Origin: Zygophlyctis sp. KS116
Taxonomy: Eukaryota > Chytridiomycota
Reading direction: 5' to 3'
Length of the DNA: 50,145 nucleotides
Assembly (NCBI GenBank): GCA_054661495.1
Contig: BAAFSQ010000055.1
Span: 1 to 50,145, forward strand
Shown: positions 8,419 to 20,422 of the stretch, in pieces
How positions within the stretch are numbered: position 1 is the first letter of the stretch
Layout of the letters: every line of letters starts with the position of its first letter
Translations under genes and position numbers: made by a program
Notes under the pieces: generated by a model
The model's database searches: none
What the model saw: only the letters and a program-made list of their open reading frames with translations
What the model was told of the DNA's origin: nothing

Positions 8419-10583
8419 TTATTTTTTTGACCTCAACTTCTTTACTAAAATAAAGAAATCTAGGACGACTCCATTGCAGCACCCACCACCATTCAGGAAT
8501 ACAATCGATTCAAATATTTCTTCCATTCGTTGTTCTCCTAAATATAACCAGAACAAATGGTTGACTTGTTCCAAACTCGTTGGAGATAGTAGGAGTTGTT
8601 TCTTAATTGTTGCTGGGTCTGATAAATCAAATGATGCTTTAGCTTGCACTGCAATATTGACAATCTCTCGGCTTGTACGAGCGGGGAGGACTAAGTCATG
8701 ATGAGCATTGTGGATATTTCTGTTATGCACAACTGCAAATCCTAAATCGGCGGAATTTGCAAAGACTTCACGGGTTGGCAGAGATATACCATGAGAAAAA
8801 TTGAATTCATAATTGCTGATAATGCTAAATGCTGGCAAATCAGAGCGAGATATGTCATAAATAGCCGGAAACCTAAAATATCCACTCTTTCCTGTTGAAA
8901 TGGACCATAGGTAGTACTTGACAGCCAAACTTGAAGCAAACAAAGTTTCATATCCAACTCCAAGGTTGTAGTTTTCCCAACTACATAGCATGTCATATGA
9001 AATGTACAAATCGTTCACGTCCAGATTTGGAACTAATTCAGCACATCTAGTTTTAATGTCGTCTTTCTTGGTCGATGTGTCCGGTGATTTAGCAACACGC
9101 CATACCAAAGAAAAAGGAAATAAATAACATCCATCAAGACGTGGAAAGACAAGAGATTTTTGAATCAGCGTAGTCCACGGGATTTGTGTGCCAGGGACAT
9201 TTGATGCTTCATTATAGACAGTCCAACGCACTCCACAAGCAAGAAGAATATGAGCTATGCTATCAGTGGGGAACTCTTTGAAAATCTGGACCATTTCATC
9301 ATAGTATATCACTGCTTTCTGTTCAAATGCTTGAATATAAAATTCACGATTTTCAGTAGTCCCTTGTTTCCGTAAATTAAACCAAACTGAGTGAGCAATA
9401 AAAAGCAACCTAGGAATTTGATAAGAGGCATATACTAGTGCATATATCAGGTCTTCATCCAAGTCCATTTTGATTTGAGAGTACTGACAATATCTTTGAT
9501 TTGAATAGGCGGTAAGTTGTTTCCAAAATTCACCATAATCACTAACCAATGGTGTCAAAGATAGGACTTGAGGTAAGATTGAAGACTTATCTGTGATTGA
9601 TGTGATATCTCCACTATAAGTTCCTGTGCAAATACAAACAGGTTTGAGCTTTCCTGCCAATTGAGTGAGGAGTAGTGACAACTGTGAATGCATCTGAGAG
9701 GTTCCATCATTTTTGAAAATTGATTTGACATTGGTTGGACAACAGAGCATTTGAATTTCATCCAGGAGAAACACCGGGGGAGTTTTATGTGTAGTTCCAA
9801 ATGCAATATTGGTTAATCGAATATACTCATCAATCATTGCTTCAGTTCTATATCTAGCCGCTCTACGGAGCCATTGATTAAAATTTAACTGTTGTCCACT
9901 AGCAGTTGATACTTGATTAAACGACTTAATTTTTCGAAAGTTGATACCATCTACTTGTGTACCATCAAATATACGACAGAGAAAGAAAACCATCAAGCGA
10001 GGAAAGAAGCTATAAATATCATTTTCATTCTGAATGGCATTTGGATGATACGCGAAATCAAACGAGATAATGCGGCCACTAGTTATCGCATGTCCAATAA
10101 TGTCTGTTTTGAGATTATCCTTGATCAGCTGCATTCCAAACTTCTTTAGCAAAAACGTCTTCCCCATGCCCCGACTTGTACTAATGATGACTGGCCAGTA
10201 TTTGTCCTTGTTCAGACGATCATCCATTATACTGTTGATATTTTCAATGACATCATCCCTCCCTAAAATATCAATGTGATTGTCGCTGTCTTTAGTTTCA
10301 AAGAAAGGGAATTCCATCGAGTACTTTGATGGTTGAAATGGGGGCATATCCACCTCCATATCTATTACTAAGCTATTAATAAAATACCTTGAGTTTGTGC
10401 AGAAGCATTTCCGAGTGCTGCGACAATAGTGTTGCGAGTAAGTCGTCTGTAAGCCAGTTTAGAAGGTAAAAGTGACAGCTCTGCTTCTTCAAGTGGAGTA
10501 CGATTGTTATTAGCAGTTAAAAGCAACTGTCTCTCTTCCAAATCAGCAATTTCCTTTATCACTTGTTCCAATATTTCATTCAT
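8419..10583 (-). CDS. Crinkler (CRN)-like P-loop NTPase with PD-(D/E)xK-type nuclease tail
   Basis: A 712-residue protein with one 26-nt intron at 10362-10387; the joined length is a multiple of three. Exon 1 encodes a helical N-terminus rich in E, L and N. The main exon carries a Walker A loop ([10 protein letters not shown], near residue 130), a Walker B strand ([12 protein letters not shown], near 266), a long helical region, and a C-terminal part with a conserved E and the VQAK motif typical of the restriction-endonuclease-like fold in eukaryotic CRN proteins. Such proteins, known from oomycetes, chytrids, Rozella and Rhizophagus, act as secreted effectors or in conflict systems. No classical signal peptide is seen. 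The start is either ATG 10583 or ATG 10622, which would overlap the divergent PRP6 start. The exact role is inference. Confidence 0.72.
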
Positions 10584-10608
10584 TTGTCGGGCAGGGTTTC
10601 TCAGAAAT

Positions 10609-13313
10609 ATGTACAAAGCCAACGCTGTTCCTGATTTTCTTCATATGAAGGCTCCTGCCAACTATGTTCCTGGATTGGGCAGGGGTGCAACTGGGTTTAC
10701 AACTCGCTCAGATCTTGGGCCTATTTCGGACGCTGTGGAAGAGACAGAAAAGGATACAAATCCGGATAACGAAGTTGGACTTTTTGCTTCAGTTCCTTAT
10801 GAAGCTGATGATGAAGAGGCAGATCGGATTTATGAGGCGATTGATAGGAAGATGGACGAAAGAAGGAAATCAAGGAGGGAAAAGAGGGAAATGGAGGAAA
10901 TGGCAAAGTACTTTAATTTAAATAATATCATAGATATAGAAAGGAAAATCCTACAATCCAACAACAATTTGCAGATTTGAAAAGAGGATTGTCTGAAGTG
11001 ACTGATTCAGAATGGGCAGAAATTCCTGAAGTTGGTGATTTAACGAGAAAAAAGGGGAAGAAAGGTAGAACAACGGAATCAAAGTTGGGAGAACGTTACT
11101 CGGCTGTTCCTGATTCTATTCTTGTATCTAATTTTGAATCTACTAAAATGGATACTTCAATCGAAGCAAATACTCCACTGCCTTCGAATCCGACACTTAC
11201 TGATTTTGTTCAATTTGGTCAAGCTAGAGATAAAGTTTTGGGTCTTAAGCTGGATCAGATGTCAGACTCTGTTTCTGGGCAGAGTACAGTAGATCCAAAA
11301 GGATATTTAACGGATCTAGGTTCAGTTGCTTTAAAGTCTGATGCGGAAATTTCAGATATAAAAAAAGCAAGGACTCTGCTCAAGTCTGTCATTGTTACAA
11401 ATCCTAGCCATGCTCCAGGATGGATTGCTGCAGCTCGTCTTGAAGAATTTGCTGGTAAAATGGCTGCAGCTAGAGATATTATGAAACAAGGATGTGCTCA
11501 ATGTCCAAACTCTGAAGATGTGTGGTTAGAAGCTGCTCGATTGAATTCAAATGAAGCGGCAAAGGCAATATTAGCTGCATCGGTTAAGCATGTTCCTAAT
11601 TCTGTAAAAATTTGGTTAAAAGCAGCATCATTGGAAACTGAGACAAATGGAAAGAAGAAAGTTCTTAGAAGGGCTCTAGAATTTATTCCAAACTCCTTTA
11701 AATTATGGAAATCTGTTGTAAGTGTGGAAGAAGATCCTCAAAATGCGAAGATTTTGCTTTCAAGAGCAGTAGAATGTGTTCCTCTTTCTGTGGATTTGTG
11801 GCTAGCATTGGCCCGTTTAGAGACGTATGATAATGCAAAAAAAGTCTTGAATAAGGCCAGAATATCAATTCCAACATCTCATGAAATTTGGATAGCTGCT
11901 GCAAAACTTGAAGAGAATCAAGGAAACGACCAAAAAGTGTCCATGATCATTGATAGAGCAGCATCTGTCCTCTCTTCTAAAGGTGGAACTCTCGATCGAG
12001 AAAAATGGATCAAAGAAGCAGAGATTCTAGAAAAGGATGGTTCATTAAAGACATGCCGTGCCATTATTCATGCCACAATTGGCATGGGTGTTGATGAAGA
12101 AGATCAAAAAGTCACTTGGATGGAAGATGCAGAATCTTGTGCAAAGCATGGCTCTATTGCAACTGCCAGAGCCATTTACGAGTACTCTACCAAAATTTTG
12201 AAGCACAAAAAGTCAGTCTGGCGTCGATGGGCATTCTTTGAAAAGGATCACGGAACTAGAGAAAGTCTTGATGCTGTATTGGAAGAGTCGGTTACAAATT
12301 GCCCTCAAGCAGAGATTTTATGGCTCATGAGGGCCAAAGAAACTTGGAAGGCAGGAGATATACTAGCCTCAAAGAAAATATTGGAATCTGCATTTGCTGC
12401 AAATCCTAATTCTGAGGAAATCTGGCTGGCAGCAATAAAGTTGGAGGTAGAAACTGGCGAATATGAAAAAGCTCGTGAGTTACTAACAAGTGCACGCTCA
12501 AAAGCCGATACTGAGAGAGTCTGGATGAAGTCTGCACTTTTGGAAAGGCATTTGAACAATAAAAAAGAGGCATTGGAGCTTCTAGAAGAGGCATTAAAGA
12601 AATTTCCTCTATTCCCAAAACTATGGATGATGAAAGGGCAGATACTTGAAGAAACTTCTATAGAATCAGCCAGAGAAGTTTACGCTCAAGGTATAAAGAA
12701 GAATCCTAAATCAGTCCCACTTTGGATATTATCATCAAGAATTGAAGAAAAAGCTGGAATTTCTATACGTGCTAGAGCCATTCTTGAAAAGGCACGAGTC
12801 ATGATCCCTAAAACTCCTGAATTGTGGATGGAAGCTGTTAGAGTAGAAATCCGTTCCGGTAATTCTGCCATGGCAAAAGCATTAATGGCAAAAGCCCTTC
12901 AAGATGTTTCAAATTCTGGATTGTTGTGGTCTGAGGCTATTATTCTTGAATCTCGACCCGCTAGAAAAGCCAAATCTACTGATGCATTAAAAAAATGTGA
13001 AAATGATCCTCTTGTAGTAAGTACCATTGCAAGACTCTTTTGGTCAGAAAGAAAATATGAAAAAGCCAGAAATTGGTTTCAAAGAGCTGCTAAAGTAGAT
13101 CCTGATTTTGGAGATAATTGGGCGTGGTGGATAAAATTTGAAAGTTTGCATGGCACTCCTGAATCAGTGTCTTTTATATTAGAAAAAGCCGTCGCTTCAG
13201 ACCCTCATCATGGAGAATTATGGATATCAATGACCAAGGACATTAATAATATTGGTAAATCTGTAAGTGATTTATTGCAGTTACTGGCAGCAAAGTTGGA
13301 AAACACACTCTAA
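10609..13313 (+). CDS. PRP6: U4/U6.U5 tri-snRNP splicing factor PRP6
   Basis: A 892-residue protein (human PRPF6 is about 941) with one 26-nt intron at 10908-10933. PRP6 bridges U5 and U4/U6 snRNPs in the nucleus. The N-terminus has the signature [17 protein letters not shown], then the charged segment [23 protein letters not shown] and, across the intron, [16 protein letters not shown]. The rest is a continuous array of HAT/TPR half-repeats ([32 protein letters not shown] and similar) to the C-terminus, matching the family along its length. The start could be ATG 10609 or ATG 10645; the conserved region begins at about the second. Its start lies only 25 bp from that of the divergent Crinkler-like gene, so they must share a promoter region. 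Confidence 0.96.
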
Positions 13314-13629
13314 AAGCCACTTTGCCCCAGACCCTAGTAAAATGTTTTTCAACCTTGTTACTGCATCGCTGCCAAAATTCACTGGAGCCAATCTAGTATT
13401 CTCAAGGGGATCAAAATACCCATCCTATGGGGGTAAAAAGCTTCCTTCATTCATTTTGCCTAGACTCAATAATAAAACATCGCTTCTAAAACTATCATTA
13501 AAAGTAAATTTATTTCTTTAAAAATCCAGATGAAGTTCTTTAGGCTGAAAAGAGGGAAAGCCGGTCAACGCCCAGCAAAGCCGAAATACGGACAACAGGA
13601 TTCCATACTATCAAAGATGAATATATAAA
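13314..13629. other. Convergent intergenic gap with a 59-codon ORF
   Basis: This gap lies between the ends of PRP6 and a coiled-coil gene. The plus-strand frame from the ATG near 13342 to 13521 encodes about 59 residues, basic and rich in S, K and L (KYPSYGGKKLPSFILPRL). I do not recognise it. It could be a small mitochondrial-type protein or chance. A locally GC-richer stretch at 13550-13600 has no evident function. Confidence 0.3.
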
Positions 13630-15724
13630 TTAAATCATTGTCCATTTGAATGCATCAGCTATACGCTTTAGTCTTTCTGATAATTTGAGATTGTGATCCT
13701 CCAGCTTAACTTTTTGCGTTTTCATTAATGAAATTTCCTTATCCTTTGAAGATATTTCGGACTTAAATTTGGTAATCAGTGTTTGTATCTCTTGCTTTTC
13801 TTTTTCGAGAGTCATTATTTGACTACTTTTAACTTGAATATTTTGTAATGCATGGCTGGCGACTCTTTGAGATTCGCCAAGAGCAGATGTTGCATGCTGA
13901 AGCGAATGATCAAGGCTAGAATTACTTTTTTGTAAATTTCCAAAATATTTAAGGAAAGGATGAGGATGATCAAAGTTTGATGTAGTATCAGACGATAGAG
14001 ATAGTACTCCTTGGAATTGTATACTGTAATCGCAGATTATGGATTCTAGAATTTTATGACGATCTTCAAGTTTATGCGCATTCGTTGTAAATTCTTGAAA
14101 TTTAGTTTGCCATTCAGATTCCTTGATTGTAATCTTTTTTTCGATTTCATCCATGGTTGATTTTTGATCAGAATATTCCTTTAATAAGTGTTTATGCTTG
14201 AATAGGAGATCTAGGATCAAAAAGAAATAAATTACTTGAATGATTTGATCTTAGTTTTTCTAATTCTTCCATAACTATTCTCTTTTCATCAACCCATTCT
14301 AATATCTCCTTAATATTTAAGCCGCTAGATGCATCACGGTTAATAAGAGCGACAATCTTTTCATAAAGGTCTGATAGAGGATAATCTGGGATTTTTTCTT
14401 TAAAGGTTGATAATTGGCAGTTAAGTCTTTCAACTTCAGATGTAAGATTTTTAATTTTTTCCTGATCTTTTATGTACCGTTCTTGATCTTTTTTGTGTTG
14501 ATTCAGATGTTTCATGTGCCGTTCTTCGTCATGTAGTCGTTGCTCTTGATCGTGTAGTCGTTGCTCTTGATATTCAGGATTTTTAAAATCTAGATTATCA
14601 ACTTTTTCATTATCTGGCTCTAAAATATTCAAAAAAGATCTACTAGAAACATTTTTATCATCAATTATTCCTGCAGGTTTTGATTTTTGTTCAGATTGTA
14701 AATCTTGAATCGTTTCCAGTAAATCTTGATTTTCCTTGATTAGAACTCTTGTTTTTTCTTCTAATTGAGATATTATTTCAGAGGATTCCAGTCTGATTTT
14801 GTTACTAGAGTCTGCAAGACTTGATATCTTTTGATCAAGATGTATTGATTCATTGACAATTTGGATTATAGCTTCTCTAAAATATAAAAACATATCTTTC
14901 ATCCTATTTAGCTGGAAAACATCATTCGAGTGTTCAACAAGCGAATATAAGCTCTTTGATATTTGATCCAATAGTGATTTTGCAGGAAAATGCTGATTAA
15001 TACTATTATCAACCACAAAATCATGTATAATAGAATATATGATTTCTCTTTCCTTTGATACGTTCTCTGTCTTACTAGTTACATTTACTATAAATTTTTG
15101 GTTTTCAGCAGATATGATTAGATTCTGTTCGCTAAGAGACTTAATTTCCAGCTCTGCTTTCCGCAACTTTGATTTTAGAATTCCCAAAGTTTCAGGATCA
15201 ATAGATTCTTTTGTTATAGGGGATGATACTACTATTTTTTGGTTTGATATAATCATGATTTCTTTCTGTAAATTATCAATTTTCTCTTGCATTTCTGCTA
15301 TAATACTTGGATGCTGTAAATTGACTGTTTGGGCTTCATCCTTCCTAGATTTTGAATCTAACTCCGCCTGAATGCATTCATCTACATGAGAATCTACTTG
15401 TATATTTTTATCGCTGCCTACAAATTTATTGTCATTACCATCTCTTGTCTGAGAAGATGAAACTGTAATTTTAGAGAATGGATCTGGCGTAAAGATAGAT
15501 TTTGGATTAGTGACATGTCGAATATGTTTTGAAGCCTCATCGATTGATTTTGAGCAATTCATCACGGCAGCAACAGATTCGGACATGTCCAATTTCTTTT
15601 GTGACAAACGTTCCATGGATAATGATCGAGGTAATTGAAAGCAGTTTGAGCCTTCAAGTTTATCGAGTGTTTCAGATATTTGTTTTGTTACTTGAGATAG
15701 CTGATCATTAGAAACTGTTCGCAT
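13630..15724 (-). CDS. Coiled-coil protein divergent from IFT121, function unknown
   Basis: A 689-residue protein with one 25-nt intron at 14211-14235. The N-terminal third is polar with a few hydrophobic heptads; the rest is mostly coiled coil, including a repeated segment around 14490-14580 (DQEQRLHDQEQRLHDEERH). No catalytic or membrane domain is seen. The start at 15724 is 96 bp from the start of IFT121 on the other strand, so they share one short promoter region. Head-to-head pairing with a ciliary gene makes a basal-body or flagellar role possible, but this is inference from position only. Other large coiled-coil roles (centrosome, Golgi tether) are equally open. Confidence 0.75.
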
Positions 15725-15820
15725 TTAAAGAAAACGCGAAACTTAACGTCCGAACCAAACGCTATCATCGATAAGAGCATGTTTATCTATCTAGCCAAAA
15801 AGGTAACCGTGACAAATTAA

Positions 15821-18800
15821 ATGAAGATATCAATACCCAACGCAGTCCCATTGAAGAGCATTGGATGGGATAATGACAGTGGTTTTATTGCATGTGGAGG
15901 TGAAAATGGTTTAGCAAAAGTCCTAAAGTTGGAAATGCAGTCAAAAGATAATGCATCTGCACAATTAACTATGAATCAAAGTCTTGATGGCCACTCTAGT
16001 AATATTGTAAATCTGAATTTTAGAAATGGTTACCGGCATCGCATGGAACTCTAAATACCAAAAGCTTACAACTGCTGATGAAACCGGTCTCATAATTGTA
16101 TGGGTTTTAATGAATGGCGTTTGGTATGAAGAGATGATCAATCATCGTGAGAAAAGTGTTGTTGCTGATATGCATTGGTATTTAAAGAATTTAATCTTTA
16201 GGGATAAGTTGGGACAGAAAATATGTATTGCGTATACCGATGGTATGTAATGTTTTTGTTATATTAGGCTCGGTAATTGCTGGCTCGGTAGATGGTAATC
16301 GAATTTGGGGGAAAGAATTAAAATTAAAATTGGCCTTTGTTCAATGGTCGCCAAGTGGACGCTTTCTGCTGTTTGGTAGTGATCAGGGTGAACTGCATGT
16401 ATATGATAATTCTGGAGGATTCATTGTATTTTTTGAAATCTGATTTTAGTCAAGAGTCAAGGATCATTGCAATGAAAATATGAATTCAAAGTTGGCATCT
16501 ATTAATTGGTAATTATTGATCAAAATAATTACAAGGTATTCCGGAATAAATGGCTACATTCATCCAGATGCTCCTTCTCTTGCAATCGGGTTTGAAAATG
16601 GAAAAATACAATTGATGAGGAATGAAAAGGACAAAAGTATCACCATTTTGCTAAAGTATAGGCCCTATTTTGCTTGACACTCATTTGAAACAATTGAAAT
16701 TAAAATGGAATCATAATGGCTCACTATTGGCGATTACTGGCAGTCAAAAGATTATATCAAACTCTGGAGAGGAAAAGGATATTTGTGTTTTGCTCGTGTA
16801 TGATCCGTTCGGAAATGTAACTACAATATTATATTCATTTTTTTATAGATTTTAAAGTCTTTAAAAATTCCTGGAAACTCAATAGCTTCTTTATCATGGG
16901 AAAACACAGGAGTACGAATTGGTTTAGCAGTTGATTCCTTTATATACTTTGCACATTTGAGGCAGGATTATCACTGGACCTTCTTTGCCTCTGAAGTATT
17001 AGTAGTTGCACACAACAAAGGAAATGAGAGTGACTGGGTTATAACATTTTGTAATACCCGTCTCAAGGAACATGTGGCACGGTAGTAAATCATTATCTAA
17101 TAACAGGTCGATTTCGAGATTGCTTTTAATAACTTCAAATGAAGAAAACTGCATTGTAGTTACTAAGGCTGAAGATTCAACTCAGAAGTAAGCTAAGTTC
17201 GTATTAACCACTATAGAGCTACTATTATTTTATATAACTCCATTGGAATCCCGTTAGAATCGAGAGATGTACCTTTTATTCCAATATTTTGTTCATCTGT
17301 AAAATCTTGCGTTTATTTGGCTTCCAAAGATTACCTGCTTTTCTTTCAATTTAGATCCAACTCATCCTCAAAGTTTATTGCATTAAACGGTAATATGATA
17401 TTTCAATAATTCAAGCTATTCGAAAAAAAAATTCATCTGAAAGAGGATTTCATATTGACGATATAGAAGTTGTAGGAGCCAGTGACGCTGACGTCAATAC
17501 AGACTTTACTAAATCGAGGTATTTTGCTTTTATTTAAACAAATTAATAGACCTTCAAATGATCCTATATGTTGCATTACAGGAAACGAATCTACTCTCTT
17601 GATTGCAAGGGCTTCTGGTTTACTTATGGTTTTCAGCATGCCTTCAATGACGCTGGAAGAAAAGTATACCATACCTCCAAAAAGCCAGCTGATAGAAATT
17701 AATAGCGATGGCTCAAGGGCATTTATAATAGATAACTTAAACGTGCTTCGTCTGCTTCAACTCGAAAAGAAATCTACAGTTATCCCAACAGATCAAACTG
17801 CGAGATTTAAGGAGCTTGAATATGTAATTAAAATGGATTGGCTGATAAACTTAGATAACTCCTGGACAGTTTTACCCAGTGGAATTCAAGGACGTATGGG
17901 AGGCGAAATGGTAGCTGCTATTTATTATTCTAATTTTTAGGTCTCCATCCGATCCAGGATCATTAGCTTTTATGGAAAAGACCAAATTAGTTCGTGTAAA
18001 TGATACGATCGCTGAAGATTCGGTTTCATGCAATGGATGTATTTTTATCATTGTATAATTGAAATAAGATATATGTGCTGTTGATGATTCCAGGGTTAGA
18101 ATAGCATACTTGGACGAATTATATTCTCAACAGGGTTTCTCAGAAGCTCATCAGTTCATGGGTACAATTTCCAATAAGAATCTGCAAACCGTACAAGGTA
18201 TCATTTTTTTAATGTTATGTTTTAGATTTTTGTCAAAATAAGCAATATGCTCAGGCTGAGTCTGCTGCAGAAGTATCGAAGTCGCCAGCCGTATTCAAGT
18301 ATTTAGCCGAAAAGTATCTTGAGGAAGCAGATCTTTCCAAAGCACGAAATGCATTTATTAAAAGCGGAGACTATGGCGGTGTGCAATTGATAAAAAAATT
18401 AGAAAAGTTTACAGTAATTATAAAGATTTAAATATTTTAGGACCCAGTAAAGAAGCATGCTGAAATCGCAGCATATTTAGGTGACTATGATGAGTCGGAA
18501 AGACTTTATTTAAGCATTGATAGAAAAGATCTCGCCATGGATTTGCGAATAAGGTTGGGAGATTGGATTAAAGTAGTGCAGTTGATAAAAAATGGCAGTG
18601 GTGCCGATGATCATCTTCTACAAAATGCTTTAAATAATATGGGCGATTATTTTTATGATCGACAGGATTGGTAGTGATAAAATATTAAATAGTAGGGAAC
18701 AAGCTACAGAATATTATTCCAAGAGTCGAAGTTTTGACAAGCTGATTGACTGCTACTTTCTCATGGAAGACTTTGAGAGTTTGGAAAATGTATCCGTTAC

Positions 18801-19936
18801 TATAGAAGATAGTACAGTATTAAAGGTACCATCGAAGTTTATAATTGACCAGAAAATCGCACAAAAATTCTTTTCAGTCGGACAAAGCAATCAGGCAGTC
18901 GACATTTACCTGAAGCTAAATGATTTTTCAGCTGCTATTCAATGCTGTGTCCAACTGAATGAGGTAAAACCTATTTTTTAAAGTTTAGTGGGACAGAGCA
19001 GTAGAATTAGCAAGTCAATACAATGTGAAGGATATTGAAATGTTATTAAGCACATATACCACAATGCTCCTTAATCAAGGGCGGGAATTAGATGCAATAG
19101 AGCTACTAAGAAAGGCTAATTACCATGACAAGTCTGCGGCCCTTCTTTACAAGATTGCCCAAAACAAAGATCACCGCAACCCAATGATGATGAAAAAGCT
19201 CTATGTATTGGCTGGACTAGAAGTTGAGAGACACAAATTGTCTTCAAAGAGACATAAAAACGTTAGTGTAATACTTTTTATTTTCAATTCTAGGTTGGTA
19301 ATTCTATAATAGATCAATTACTTCTAAATGAATCAAAAGCCATTTTTGCCAATCCCTGGCGCGGAGCAGAAGCATATCACTTGTACATTCTTGCTCAAAA
19401 ACACTTTCACTCTGGAAACTTTGAAAATGCCATTATAACTGTAATTTATTATTTTTCATGATTAGACAATGGCATTAAGAGAGTATGATGATATTCTACC
19501 CTCAAAGACTATTTTCAGTCTTTTGGGACTTGTGAGCTTCCAAGGAGAAGAATACTCTACATGCTCAAAAGCATTTGTAAAGTTGGAGTCTTTAGGACTC
19601 TCTCATGATGATAACCCATACGAAGAACTTGCATTATCTATATTCACCAAATTCCCTCCAGTAGATACGCGGACTGATTACCTATCATGTGGAAATTGCC
19701 TGGGAAAAGTAAGTCCGAGGTATATTATTTGAATTTTATTTTAGTGATTTTAACTGCCATCATTGCCTTTTTAAATTCCCAGTCTGTGTAGCTACTGGAA
19801 GACCCATTATGGACTCTATTTTTTTTACTTGCCATATTTGCAAGCATTCATCCTTTGAAGAAGAAATTTCACAATTCAAGTCTTGTCCTTTAGTAATTTT
19901 ATTTTAAATTTACAATAGTGTCATTCTAATTTTTGA
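15821..19936 (+). CDS. IFT121: Intraflagellar transport protein IFT121 (WDR35)
   Basis: A 1174-residue protein (human WDR35 about 1181) in 23 exons. Introns: 15999-16023, 16178-16201, 16243-16267, 16426-16449, 16509-16535, 16637-16661, 16817-16848, 17082-17106, 17188-17216, 17390-17415, 17519-17549, 17824-17854, 17911-17940, 18039-18068, 18198-18225, 18414-18440, 18671-18695, 18964-18988, 19268-19293, 19441-19465, 19720-19744, 19893-19918. The joined CDS is 3525 nt, an exact multiple of three. IFT121 is a core IFT-A subunit that carries retrograde cargo and membrane proteins into cilia. Two WD40 propellers come first ([47 protein letters not shown]), then a TPR-like solenoid ([27 protein letters not shown]), and a C-terminal zinc-binding module (CHHC, CHICKH, CPLCHSNF). 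The last coding bases overlap the end of the opposing cytidine deaminase gene. Confidence 0.97.
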
Positions 19937-20406
19937 TTTCTTTGCTTATCTAGATCTGTAGGACCAAAACTATCTGGTAAAAGTTGTGATAATTTAATTT
20001 TCTTGAACGAATTCCCAGATTTTGATAAAATTACCTAAATATTCAATTTCTCTTTATAATCTTACTGTTAAATCTGATCCAAATTCCACCATAAATTGCC
20101 TACAAAACCCACAAGGAGAAATAAATTCATCAACATCTGTTGAGATCATTATTGCCTTGAATGTTCTACATCCCTTGCTGACTGCAGAAACAAATGCACT
20201 TCTTTCGGCACAAATCGTCCCACCTTTGATAAGAAATTATAGTTACCAAATGAAGCGTTTTCTACATTAGTCCCAATAAATACTTGTCCGTCATTTCCCA
20301 AGAGAGCAGCTCCAACTCTAAACTTGCTATACGGAGAATAACTAAACTGTTTTGCATCGTTTGCTTCCTTGTAGAGTTGATTTAATTCCTGAGAAGATAA
20401 ATCCAT
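19921..20406 (-). CDS. CDD: Cytidine deaminase
   Basis: A 143-residue protein (human CDA 146) with introns at 20224-20246 and 20035-20065 (23 and 31 nt). It converts cytidine and deoxycytidine to uridine and deoxyuridine in pyrimidine salvage. The substrate loop SPYSKFRVGAAL, the NVENASFG segment, the catalytic CAER (zinc cysteine and proton-shuttle glutamate) and the second zinc motif PCGFCRQ are all present. The C-terminal LLPDSFGPTDL is typical of the tetrameric family. The stop codon lies inside the last exon of IFT121 on the other strand, an overlap of 16 bp. The start codon is only 16 bp from that of the divergent RING gene. Confidence 0.95.
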
Positions 20407-20422
20407 TCCTAAAACCTTTCAA

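Noticed and set aside
15039-15371. Plus-strand ORF of 110 codons, serine- and phenylalanine-rich
   Set aside because: It is the complement of a coiled-coil exon, whose repetitive codons leave the opposite frame open by composition.
15821-19936. A string of short plus-strand ORFs that looks like a decayed WD-repeat pseudogene
   Set aside because: Removing 22 short GT-AG introns gives one frame of 1175 codons including the stop that matches IFT121 from end to end.
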